64,000 nt of DNA from Hymenopellis radicata (Eukaryota > Basidiomycota > Agaricomycetes > Agaricales > Physalacriaceae): contig JADNRX010000302.1 of the NCBI GenBank assembly GCA_015501595.1, positions 1-64,000 of the forward strand, in the 5' to 3' direction. Made by a program: the position numbers and the translations under genes. Positions 43,454 through 54,470 of this stretch are shown one piece after another. The stretch's first letter is position 1; each line of letters begins with the position of its first letter. The notes below the pieces were generated by a model. That model had not been told where the DNA came from. It made no database searches and worked only from the letters and a program-made list of their open reading frames with translations.

Positions 43454-46264
43454 ATGCCTCCTCGTCGGTCCCAAAGGATTGCTGTGGCGAGTTCGACGTC
43501 GCAACCAACGCCGCTCTGTGAATCCCGAACCCGTACCAGTAGCAGCCCCTGTCACGAAGCCAGCGGCAAAGCGCCGTCGGATAGCAACTCCGAACGAGGA
43601 CGAGGACGACGCGACGACGACAGTGGCGACGACAGTGGCGACGACAGCGACGGAGAGACGCCGGACTACCATGAAGATGAGGCGCGCCCTGCTCCCAAGA
43701 GAAAGCAGAAGCGTGCTAAAGGAAAGACATCCGGCTCTGCGGGGCAAGATGCGCCAAGTCAGTGGAAACACGTCAGAGGGAAACGGGGCATACTGCAGAA
43801 AATAACTGATACCCCGCTCGACGTGTTGTTCGAGGTACGTGCGCAGATTTCGCTGGTATTTGCTTTGTCTCAGCCAAGTTATAGATATTCTCGTATTTGG
43901 AACCCCTCGATTTGTTACGAATCAGTCGTACTACCAAGGATCTTCGCCAGCTCCTCATGAGCAAGTCTTCGGCTTTTATTTGGGAACGGGCGAGATTGGC
44001 TACAGAAGGATTACCCCCAATACCCGATGACCTGAACGATCCTCAATTTATCAATTTATTGTTCGACAAGCACTGTCATGTAGGTGCATCCGTCTACGCC
44101 GTAATGTCCTGGCTCTTAAATATCTCTACAGGAATGCGGGAATGGTTCCACTCAAAGTGTGCAATGGGAGGCGCGTCTTCGACTCTGCAAAAACTGCTTA
44201 CAATCCAAATGTGAGTTTGCGTAAACTGATTTAGTTGATTTCTGGCTAATCCACGCCGCTCTGTGTAGCATGACGGCGAATCTCGGACATCTCGCCCAGC
44301 TGTCAACCCGATATCAAGACCTTGCTGCAATTACGCCAAAATACATACTTGTCACATCTTCGGGACGTTATTCATGTATTTCTTTGCGTATCACTATCTC
44401 GGCGACGTAGTGCTCACTTCACCATTTTTCAGCGAAACGTACGACCTACTATCATCTGGCGACGTATCAGCGCCTTGCTGCAGAATCCGTAAAGGCTCCA
44501 GACTTTCGAGCCTGGCTTGCGCCAAAATACGGGGAGTACATGGCTCTTGCTGCTGTGAGTTCTTCGTTAATTGATGCTCTCCAAATGCTCATTGTAGTCC
44601 ATTAATTAACAGTCGTGCACGCCATATGAGAAATGGTTGACGACTAAGAAGAAGGACCGAACGGCGGAGCTGGCTGCCCTTCGCGACCAAAGACTATCGA
44701 GGTATTGAATCTCAAATAACCACACTTTCCCTAGAACTTAAATTGTTCAGTATCCTCGAACGTCTGAAAGCTGATGGGTGGACCGAAGAACTGAAAGACT
44801 CAGGCGCGCTGGACACTATTCGGTCGCACAAACTCGTTAATCAAGCAAAGGTGTTAACGGAGCGAAGTACGTCCCCTCGCCCATCCCTTCACGTACTCGC
44901 TTACCCGTGATTTACCAGTCTGGGACAATATCGAGCCTACTCTCACCGCGCTAATGACAATCGTTCGCGATGAGCTACTTGCGAAGAAAATACGCACCGC
45001 AGTCCCTAGGTGTATCCGCCTCGTGATAGACCTTTGCAAACCCATTCTTTCAACCATGCCTGAAATTCCCGTCATTCCGGACCCCTCGCTCATTCCCAAT
45101 CTTCAACCCTTCCTAGACATCATCAAGAACACGCCCTACGACCAAGATCTCAATGACGATGACTTCGCCGAAGCACTAACGACTCTTCCCGATATATGCA
45201 CATCGTGGCGCCAGCAGCAAGAGGATGATCTCACGTCAAAACTCTGTGCGCTTGGTCGAGATGTCAATCTATCGTTGGCAGTTAACGCATTCACTTGTGC
45301 CAAGTGCTTTAGCGATACTAACCCTCTCGTCTTGCATTATCCCTACTTCGCCTCCCATGCGTGTTTTACCGTTAGTTCATACATCGATACTGCCACATCT
45401 TGGGATTGTACGAGGATCAAGGCAGTCGACCAGAATACCCGTACGAACTGTGAAGAGATCATTCGCTTATGTGATCTCGATCCGGCGACTGCCACTGCTC
45501 AGGACATGGACGCTACGGATGCATTCTTTCGATGTGAAGCATGCCAGTCCAGCCAGTGGCAATGTCCGGGATACAAGGTTTCCTATCTCATGCGCTGGAG
45601 GACGGCCATGGTTAGCATGTTTGACTGTTCACACCATCCAATTTTGCTTACGCCAATTTAGAACCACATGCACTTGGGAAAACTGCAGCATGTTACCGAC
45701 TCTGATTTCATTACCCGCGCTAAAACCGAGGAGCAATCCACATTCAAGACACAAATTACCTCTCCTTGGTCTCGAGGACGCGGCTTCGTTTGCAATCACT
45801 GTGGCGCCCTGGATACCAGCCCATACCCGGAAACTCGAATGACACACTTGCGCACTACGTCAGTCTATTCAACCTTTACCAACATCGTGTTACATGATAC
45901 TGACTTGGGACGCAGACATGGTGTAACTGACGGTATTGAGAACCATTATAGTCGCAGTGTGAAGGATGCGTTGCTCTCAGATAGTTATCGGATTGCGGTG
46001 CCGGATGGGATCCCAACGCCGGCCGACACAGTGATTACGACGTCTACTGCTGACGGTACGCTGGATGCGCTCGGCCCAACTACGACCGATGCCTCAGACA
46101 CAACATCAGTCGGTGATGCCGTCGTAGCGACAGTGGGAGAAGGAGAAGCTGGAAATCCGGCCCCTCATTCGTCTTCTATCGCACCACTTGATTCCGGCAC
46201 CGAAGAACACGATGCAGCTGCATCTGGCGATACCGTGAATTCACCAAGCGCTGATTCTGAATGA
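43454..46264 (+). CDS. FBX8: F-box family protein with rewritten N-terminal tail
   Basis: Ten exons: 43454-43834, 43885-44079, 44132-44220, 44269-44366, 44433-44554, 44613-44701, 44751-44866, 44919-45610, 45662-45858 and 45916-46264, total 2328 nt (775 residues). Exon 3 must use the donor GTAAAC at 44221 rather than the homologous GTGAGT at 44211 to stay open. In exon 1 the ancestral-looking KRRRIATPNEDEDD sits in another frame; the open frame across 43510-43620 is a compensated double shift that replaces this basic/acidic block. F-box: IFSYLEPLDLLRISRTTKDL. Exon 3 has ECGNGSTQ and LCKNC. The C-terminal half has FTCAKC, LHYPYFASHACF, MDATDAFFRCEAC, MRWRTAM, FVCNHC, plus a unique 80-residue acidic Thr/Ser-rich tail. 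Predicted SCF adaptor. Confidence 0.82.
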
Positions 46265-46583
46265 CGCCCTTCGAAATGAAACAGATTGTAACATGTATAC
46301 TAGTGACCTGCAGAGTTGAATCAACACGAGATCCTTTCTAGCTAATCCTCCATCCAACCAACTTCTACAGAGGCATCCCGCCAACATATGTACCAGCTCC
46401 TCTTGAGCGAATCAATCCTCAGCAAGAAATACTTGCGTGATACCGAAGACCTTTGATGAGATTGCCAGTGTGAAGAAGTCGACAGAAGAGATGGAAGTGG
46501 AAGGTAGATGCAAGTTCTGTTCATGTGAAGAAACGGCGAAGAGCAAATTGATCCTGCGATAAGCGGCGCAGCCCCTAATCACG

Positions 46584-49462
46584 ATGAGTCAGCTTCGGCC
46601 CGCCTCAATCGCATTATTGTTTCCCTTGCTTCCTTCCTTCATGCCACTACCAGAACTTGCCAAAGAGAGCACTGATTCCCAGGAATATGTTCGAATTTTT
46701 CCAACACATATACCTGTCGAACTTCTGCGCTACATCCTAGAAATTTCGGGTACATACTCGTGTTGTGGGCAGATACTGATACTGATACTGCACCTTCCTT
46801 ATTGGGAGAGATCGCCGGTTCAATCCGCGGCGAGACCTGTTCGCGTCAAGAGTCGCCGCCAACTGTGATGCGCGCGCTACGGTACGGCGGTCCTACCATA
46901 GTCGAGTAGTCAGACATGAGGGTTATGAGAATTATTCTTGGCACTCATGGCCATCTTTTGGACTCTACAGGATTGAAATTTGAACTATGAACACACTGGG
47001 GGTTCACAGCGTCGTTATGCGCGCACCTCGCCACGAGAACTCACGCAGACAGCTAAAGTAGCTGTCTGGATGGTTTCTACGCCACTCCACAGTGCTTAAC
47101 AGTGTACAGATTGATCCATCAGCTCTGATATCTCATGGAGATGACTTGTAGTGGCATTTTGGCCTCAGAAACGCGACAGGTGTGAGACATGCAACAAAGA
47201 TGAGTATGTACAGCTGTTATAGTGTGACTCTAGCAGTGAGAGCCCGTGTAACGCGTCCGCTTGATGAGCCAGCGCGACAAAATAATTCCTAATCCGGCCA
47301 GTATCTGGATCGGCATCTCGGCATCTCGCTGGCAGGCGATCCCAAAACGGAAACTCCCACGATTTTCCTGCTCAGTATCTGGCAAGCTGGATGCATCACG
47401 CACGGGCGCATTCCTTGCTCAGAGACTGCTACCAAGTGTGCCGACTGTATACCCGGTTGTGAATATCAAGAATTGCCGCACTCGCTGCCTCTCAATTCTC
47501 TTCTCTCTCTCTTTTTCTTCTCTCCCTCTTTCCTTTTTTGGATTTCTTTTAATTTCTTTTTATTCAGCCCACAACACCAGTATCTGGCCAAATTTCGGGT
47601 ACATACTCGTGTTGTGGGCAGATACTGATACTGATACTGCACCTTCCTTATTGGGAGAGATCGCCGGTTCAATCCGCGGCGAGACCTGTTCGCGTCAAGA
47701 GTCGCCGCCAACTGTGATGCGCGCGCTACGGTACGGCGGTCCTACCATAGTCGAGTAGTCAGACATGAGGGTTATGAGAATTATTCTTGGCACTCATGGC
47801 CATCTTTTGGACTCTACAGGATTGAAATTTGAACTATGAACACACTGGGGGGTTCACAGCGTCGTTATGCGCGCACCTCGCCACGAGAACTCACGCAGAC
47901 AGCTAAAGTAGCTGTCTGGATGGTTTCTACGCCACTCCACAGTGCTTAACAGTGTACAGATTGATCCATCAGCTCTGATATCTCATGGAGATGACTTGTA
48001 GTGGCATTTTGGCCTCAGAAACGCGACAGGTGTGAGACATGCAACAAAGATGAGTATGTACAGCTGTTATAGTGTGACTCTAGCAGTGAGAGCCCGTGTA
48101 ACGCGTCCGCTTGATGAGCCAGCGCGACAAAATAATTCCTAATCCGGCCAGTATCTGGATCGGCATCTCGGCATCTCGCTGGCAGGCGATCCCAAAACGG
48201 AAACTCCCACGATTTTCCTGCTCAGTATCTGGCAAGCTGGATGCATCACGCACGGGCGCATTCCTTGCTCAGAGACTGCTACCAAGTGTGCCGACTGTAT
48301 ACCCGGTTGTGAATATCAAGAATTGCCGCACTCGCTGCCTCTCAATTCTCTTCTCTCTCTCTTTTTCTTCTCTCCCTCTTTCCTTTTTTGGATTTCTTTT
48401 AATTTCTTTTTATTCAGCCCACAACACCAGTATCTGGCCGAAATTTCTGCCACTCTCGACAGAAAGACAACAGCTCGTGCTATCGTGCTCTCGTCTAAAC
48501 TGTTACGCAGTTGGTGAGCCAGGCCATCAGCGTGTACGGACTTGGTTCATTAACTGAATGATAGGATAGATCCGATTTTGTATAGGACTGTCACCTTGCA
48601 TTCCACCGAATGTGGCGCAGCCTTCGCAGCCTCGATAAATGCGCGACTAGGACGAAACTCGCAGACCACGTTCTTCAAAAGAAGCGTTAAATTGCTTTCG
48701 ATTAGCTCGTACGTCGCTGCCGCCAATATCGCCTCTATACTCGACGCATGTACCGGCGTATCCACTCTACATCTGTGGAACCTCGACTACGATGAAGAGG
48801 GGACCGATTCTGACTCCATAGAGCATCCACCCATGGCTGCTCACGACCTTACTTCATTGACCGCCCTACGTCCCTTTAACTGCAACTTCATGACCACCGC
48901 GTCCCTTTCCCCAACTATCACCCATATCATTCTATCCTGCAAGGACGCCAGCGAAATGTCCGTAAACTGGGTAGAGCTCTTTGGACACTGCCCGGCCATT
49001 ACCCATCTCATGCTCTTGGCCTTGACAGAGACACGCGAGCAGCTTGCTCTTTTTCAAAAGGACCCGGACCCCACGCATTTAGCTGAATACATCCTTCATG
49101 CTTATTCCCAGATCCATAGCGACCGGAATCTGCAACTCGTCCTTGTTTCTTGGGCCCTCTTCGTGCTCTCACTGGCGCATGCGCCTAGCGAGTGGGTTGC
49201 GGATGTGCGCCCAGTAAAGGACGGAGGAAACCTCCTCCTCGTGTATCCTAGGTGTGTCCTCGATGACATTGATGAAGACGAGCTTGAGGCCATTTGGACG
49301 GCACAGATGGATCCGGCGGATTTGCGGGTCTTGCAGTCGGATGATGCGGATCCGTCTCGGTATTTCATGCATATGTTTCCGGGAATTTATAGCGATTTGT
49401 GGCAGTTCGTTGAACGGACTGCCAAAGGGCAGCAGTCGTTAGGGAGCACAAACGTTTTTTGA
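46584..49462 (+). pseudogene. F-box/leucine-rich-type gene interrupted by tandem elements
   Basis: Exon 1 starts at 46584 (MSQLRPASIALLF) and reaches an F-box-like HIPVELLRYILEIS; the frame resumes after 48447 as ATLDRKTTARAIVLSSKLL, then intron 48514-48564 and exon 2 (48565-49462) beginning IDPILYRTVTLHS. The order, a proline-valine-glutamate-leucine F-box, LSSKLLRSW, then YRTV, is typical of the agaric F-box/leucine-rich type, and leucine-rich strands follow (VSTLHLWNLDY, LSPTITHIILS, CPAITHLMLLAL). Two tandem elements (46748-48439) are inserted within the F-box. Splicing them out with the available GTACAT and CCAG sites would not restore the frame, so the allele is probably inactive. Exon 2 is intact, so the insertion is recent. 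The interval 46265-46583 holds no gene. Confidence 0.75.
46748..48439. mobile_element. Two tandem copies of an 842-bp TIR element
   Basis: Copy 1 is 46748-47589, copy 2 is 47597-48439; they differ visibly by one G in a G run (about 47005 versus 47850). The palindromic 8-mer GAAATTTC lies at 46740-46747 and 48440-48447, and AAATTTC at 47590-47596 between the copies. Ends are imperfect inverted repeats: GGGTACATACTCGTGTTGTG and, from the other end, GGCCAGATACTGGTGTTGTG. The interior has a pyrimidine-rich tract but no coding capacity. Copies this similar imply very recent duplication through the target repeats, or an assembly duplication. Superfamily unknown; an 8-bp duplication would fit hAT-like or related elements. 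Confidence 0.85.
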
Positions 49463-50886
49463 TGCCGGTTAAGTCTTCAGTGCTTATGTATTCCTATACT
49501 TATCTCGATATTCACTATAGCTGTAGCCTCAATGTACAACATGTTACGCGACAGAAATTCCACGATCGTCGGCAATACTGAGAACGAGTGGAGGATATAC
49601 TTTAAGAGCTTCTCGGCCTGGGCACTGATGAATGAAAACGAAGGTAATACTTCAGGCGGTAGGACGTGATGGTGGTAAAGGCAAGTGATGAAGAGCTGGC
49701 TACTCTTCGAGCCACTGTCAAGCAGTGCTCAGGATGAAAGTGGACGAAAGAGGAAACGTCGGGGTTCAAGTGGGTCACCGTGGTTTCCTCCTGCCGTCAT
49801 GATAGAATCTGCCAATGTCATACACTGAGTCGTCACTACCACTCTCGCGTCTTCCTAGTAGCCCTACGCCATGACAGAATACGGCAGCGTGTGGTATGTC
49901 CCATTTTGCCCAGGCAGGGTTACTGAAAATATTTAATCTGTTCATAGCAGGATAGGTTCTAGACACAGCACGCACGCCGCACACCAGCTCTGGTGGAGAC
50001 CGGGCTACGATTCTCATGTCACCCGCCGTGATTCTCCTATACAAGTTCCCAAGGGAAAGGAAAGCCACAACGTGCCCCTTAGAACGCGGCAAAATCTGGC
50101 GGACTTTCGTGTGCACAGACCCTATGGGCTGGTTGATACAGATCTTCCTGCTATTTCACGAACCGTGCGTGTACCGAGTGTATCGCGAAGCAATACCTCC
50201 ATCTGGCGGCCATCCGAGTACAATCACCTGACCGTCTTAGCGGTAAGCAGTCAAAAGAACGAAAGCCGCAAGCTATGTATGTTGCTCGTCAGTGTTATCT
50301 GTATACTCCGATAAGCTCTCTAACTGGTAATTGGTTGCTCATTCAAGCACGGCATGGCGCTATGGATTTCGTTTGAAGAAGACCAAATGGCGTGCGCGGT
50401 CATCTGAGGAACTCGCTATAATATCTCCACCGTCAGTTTATCGACGGCTGTACTGACTTGTGTTTGTACTGACTCTAATTTGGCCTGAGTAGGACCTGGC
50501 AAAATCCGAGAAGACAAGGATTAATCAGTTGAGTCGGCGAACGACTCGGTTTGTCTTACAATACGACCGTTGACATACCCGAAAGATCTCACTATATTTA
50601 GGCTGACCTGCGCTTCTGTTGGATAGTCAACATTCCCACTTCTCCATTAACAACTCACCCTCGAATTCAGGTCACCTGGGTAGAACTTGTACGCACGCCA
50701 TCAACGCTTTCCCAAGCGACACCGATAGCGTCATACTAAACCCTGATTAGCCCAATCGTTCTCATCCTAATCATCAGTACTGATGACTACTGCACTGGTG
50801 AGTACCGATATAAACTCTCATGTATCATACTACCCACTGTTATCAGCCTCTTCGCTCCATCCCTCCAACGTCCTCGTTAAACCATC
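49463..50886. other. Intergenic DNA, nothing coding supported
   Basis: Open frames are short and without recognisable domains. A motif related to the F-box promoter element (AATCACCTGACCGT) occurs at 50222-50235 with no family gene next to it. Positions 49758-49785 share an inverted match (ACCCAC-TGAACCCCGACGTT) with 13742-13764. Confidence 0.4.
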
Positions 50887-52393
50887 ATGGTCGCTCAATT
50901 TGGATCCTTCGATTATGTTCCCGAGACCAAGGTCTGAATCGATCTATTCAGCAGAGCTTGATATCTGACGACTGAGTAGGAAAACCTCGACTGGGCTGAA
51001 CTCTTAACCCTCGATTTCAGTCTCTACAGCACGGCGGAAGGCCGAAAGCAGCTCGCGGATAGGCTAATATACGCCGTCCGCGAGAAGGGCTTCTTCTATG
51101 TGAAGAACTTCAACATTTCTCAGGAGCGCGTCGATGCGCAATTTCATTTGGGGAAACGATTCTACGAGCTGCCCTTGAGGAGAAGCTGAAGTATAAGCCG
51201 GAGGGATTGGGTGAGTGCGCATCTCTTCTCTTCATTGGACGGGCCCTGATGTTAGGTAGAGCAGGGAAAGTTCAATGGTTATGTGCCGGCTGGGCGACGA
51301 GTGTATGTCGTGCATCTTCGTTTTTCTAATGACTTTTCACTCATTTCCTCCTAGCATCGATACCGAAAGCGGTCTGAGGGACCGTGTCGAGATCTATAAC
51401 ATTCCGAGTGCGTAACTACCTTCTCTGTCGTACGGTCATTTACCCGATTTGTATTAGAATTCAACGGCGACTTCCCCAGGTGCATCCACCTGTTGTTGAG
51501 GAAAACATCAAGGTCGTAGAAGAGTTCGCTAGGGTGAGTAGGCCCGGAAACACTGTCGGTCGCTACTCACCGAGTTCTATGAAGTCGCTTCACAGTGAAG
51601 TACTGGATCCCCTCTTTGTCCTACTCGCCATTGCTCTCGAACTCCCTGAGGACCACTTCACGAACATTCACCGGTATGAGGTAAAAAGCGAGGTACGTTC
51701 TATTCATCCTGGCACTTGAGTAGTATGACGTTGACGATCGACCCAGGACCACCTCCGCTACATGAAATACAGCAAGTACACTCCAGAGGAATCGGCGAAG
51801 CTCAAGACGTGGTCCTATGGTCACACTGATCTCGGTAGCTTTACGCTCCTCTTCCGCCAACCAGTCGCTGGCCTGCAAATCCGATACCATTCGACTAACG
51901 AGTGGAAGTGGGTGAAGCCCCAAGATGCGACACTGACGGTGAACGCGTGCGACGCGTTGCAATTCTTGACGGGCGGATATGTCAAGAGTACAGTTCATCG
52001 GTGAGTTCCTTCGCGGATCGAGTGCCTGAGCTAGTTCATATGCAATCTACGAAAGTGTTGCTGTGCCTCCTCCGGATCAGCGCCATGTGGACCGTTTGGG
52101 CTTGCTGTACTTTTCTCGGCCTCATAACGACGTCGTACTTTCCACCGTGAAGGAATCGCCCGTCCTTCAGAGAGAAGGCTACACCCAGAATGAGTTTGAG
52201 AAATCTGGGAACAAGGTCCCTACGATGGAGGGTACGTGCTCTCTTGGATGCCATAGTAGTCATCACAGTACTAATATGATTCACAGAGTGGACGTTCGCA
52301 AAGCAGTCGTGGCAGAGGCAGAAGGGTTATCGTGGACCTGAGGACCGGACTGCAACAATCCTTCCGGGTTTCAAAGAACAAATTTACGCCTGA
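50887..52393 (+). CDS. 2-oxoglutarate/Fe(II)-dependent dioxygenase (isopenicillin N synthase-like)
   Basis: Start ATG at 50887 (MVAQFGSFDYVPETK), intron 50932-50979, exon 2 from 50980 (ENLDWAELLTLDFSLY, VREKGFFYVKNFNIS, HLGKRFYELPL). Further exons: FNGYVPAGRR, TESGLRDRVEIYNI, FNGDFPQVHPPVVEEN, DPLFVLLAIALELPE, DHLRYMKYSKYTPEE, a long exon with the iron ligands GHTDLGSFTLLF (His-x-Asp) and STVHR (distal His), then RLGLLYFSRPHNDV (2-oxoglutarate-binding Arg and Ser) and WTFAKQSWQRQKGYRG. Such enzymes hydroxylate or cyclise small molecules in the cytosol; the substrate is unknown. One G is missing in ELPL-EEKLK near 51177, shifting exon 2. All catalytic residues are present. Confidence 0.8.
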
Positions 52394-52503
52394 TGTACAC
52401 AGTTGTAAACGATAATATGTTTGGTTTGCAATGTAATATTTCACAATGAGCCAGGATTCATTCTTCTATTTGTCATGCTTAACATTGGGAAACACCAACA
52501 TAT

Positions 52504-53574
52504 CTACGCTTCATTGGGCTTCGGGAACGGTCCTGGAACCGAGAGCGTGGCGCACAGAACATCATCATCATCCGGCGCGCTAAAAGTACGGATTAGGTCA
52601 TGCAAGTTTTAAAAAAAGAAGTTGAAAAGAAGCGACTTACCTTTCGTATTGGATAGGGTATCCAGTAATGAATCCATAGACACACTTGTCTCCACGATAC
52701 AATCTCTTCAACTCCACTTCGAACGGCGTAGTGCCAACCACGAAAGATAAGTGAACCGGAAACGCCTCCACATCGGGCCCGGCATTCTCGAGTGTCTCAA
52801 ACTTGACAACCCACTGACCCTTGAGAACTCTCCCAGAGTTGAAGAACCCGAGATACTTCTCGTCCTTCTCCGCCACCCAAAAGGCTCAGACGCCAGACCC
52901 GACCATGGGTGATGAAGTCGGCCAAGACCTTCCTCCCTGCGACCATGCGCTTGTAGAAGCAGTGCAGCTCCAGGAAGACGTCGAAGCCCTCTGTGGGGTC
53001 TGCATGTGTGTGGACTTTGGCGACGTCGGGCGGGGCGTTGGTGAGGAGCATGCGGTCGCTGTAATTCATCTGCGCATGCAGCTCGTGACTGATGGCGTCG
53101 AAGAGGACTGTGGATCCCGCCACCAGACATCCCCACCGTAGATCAGACTGGGCGGCATCGCTCACGGGGCACGCGTGGCGCAAGAGCGCTAGGACGAGAC
53201 TGTCGTCTCGGCCATTCACGACTGCCCAGTACAAAGGCGAGTGTTTCTCCATGCTGTGACGTTGTATGATGGCGCCGAAATCGATGGAATGTGCCACGCA
53301 CGCGCGGGCACAGTGCGATACGATGTCGAGGGATAGCTGTTCCCGCGAATCAACGCTAGACTGAACCGGTTGAACGATGTCGCGTATCAAAGAAGTGACA
53401 GTACGTTTGACCTCTTCGGACCTGCGTGCACCTCGAAGGCCGAGACAAGGCGACAAGAAAGAGGGACACATAGACGAGGACGTTCAATAGTTGTCCAGAT
53501 CCGACTTCGTCGTACGTGGGCGGTTCGTCGACGAGCATTATGCGACCGGACTTGTTATCCACTGTGAGAGACAT
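52504..53574 (-). CDS. Ankyrin-repeat-like protein
   Basis: Start ATG 53574 (MSLTVDNKSGRIMLVDEPPT). The frame changes near 53430 to LIRDIVQPVQSS and an ankyrin-like stretch (FGAIIQRHSMEKHSPLYWAV, VLALLRHACPVSDAAQ). A second half has LELHCFYKRMVAGRKVLADF, then, one base out of phase near 52885, FWVAEKDEKYLGFFNSG, WVVKFETLENAGPDVEAF and FVVGTTPFEVELKRLY. The last intron (GTAAGT at about 52641 to TTTTAG) leads to a final exon ending PGPFPKPNEA, TAG 52504. The arrangement resembles a large agaric-specific family with an ankyrin pair followed by a beta-rich domain; role unknown. Either an unidentified intron or an indel explains the first frame change. Confidence 0.55.
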
Positions 53575-53777
53575 GTTAATCGTAGGAAACGAGGGGAGGA
53601 ATGAAGATGAACGATTTCGACCTGAAATATGAATGAAGAAGGACGGGCTAGGGATGTCCGATGGATGGGGGTAAGCTGCTGCGCTCCATCAACATAGCCT
53701 TCAGGTAAGTAATATATTGGATCACTTCCCTCTGTGGCAGGTTCCCAGACCCTGTGTAGGGTGGTGGCGTTACAAAC

Positions 53778-54272
53778 ATGGCGGCGAAGGAACAAATTTT
53801 GGATCGTCACTCTTTCACTGAGTGTTCAAGGATTATCGTAGGACACGGATTAGATACCTCGGTGACTTCGAAACGCTCCCAGGACTCTGAGACGTCAACA
53901 ACAGATGAGATCAATGCGCAGTCTTCGCTGCACATTGAAGAGACGGTGAAGACTCGTCGTCTATAGCTAAGACTAAACCACAAAAGTCTAAAGACAGTGA
54001 AACAGATCAGGTACATATCTAGTGCCCGTTGGAACAGAAAGCATGACACGTTACTTACTGTAAACGCCGCTCTCTTTCAAATCCTACTCAAGTCTGTCGA
54101 ATATGGGATTATGGAACGTCTTCAATCGACCTGGCATGACCCCATGACTAAGAACTTCGTTTCGTCAGCGACAGTGATTGAAGTAGTATCGGAGTACAGC
54201 GATTTTGTGGGACATCTCATCGTTCCGGCGGAGAGAAGAACAGGGCTTCGAAATGATATCGTCCTGAGATAG
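53778..54272 (+). CDS. Hypothetical small gene
   Basis: Two open stretches, 53778-53966 (MAAKEQILDRHSFTE, ending ETVKTRRL) and 53997-54272 (LTVNAALFQILLKSVEYGIM, TVIEVVSEYSDFVGHLIV), are separated by a possible intron. No domain recognised and no strong splice pair was identified. Kept at low confidence because the second stretch has good amphipathic character. Confidence 0.25.
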
Positions 54273-54470
54273 TATATATGAGCATAACGGCCACGCCGTT
54301 ACTAAATCCTAGCCAATTCCCTCATCGGTCTTTCTGAAGAGCATTCTGCGAGAAAAGCCTTTGCTCTTCAAGTGGTCTAAGCGAAGAGGCGGAGTTCGGC
54401 CCGGGTGAGCTCCTGCTCCCCGGGCACTTATTATTATTATCTACAATACCAGAAAATCTATACCATCAGC

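Noticed and set aside
46800..46850. tRNA-like T arm (GGTTCAATCC) in the tandem element
   Set aside because: No matching acceptor, D or anticodon arms; the stem and loop sizes do not fit a tRNA.
47261..47758. 165-codon open frame inside the tandem element as a gene
   Set aside because: Low-complexity Ser/Leu/Phe-rich product from the pyrimidine tract; the repeat copy has a different end; no domain.
46748..48439. LTR retrotransposon with two long terminal repeats
   Set aside because: The two copies are directly adjacent with only 7 bp between them, no internal region, no primer-binding site or coding domain, and each has its own inverted ends.
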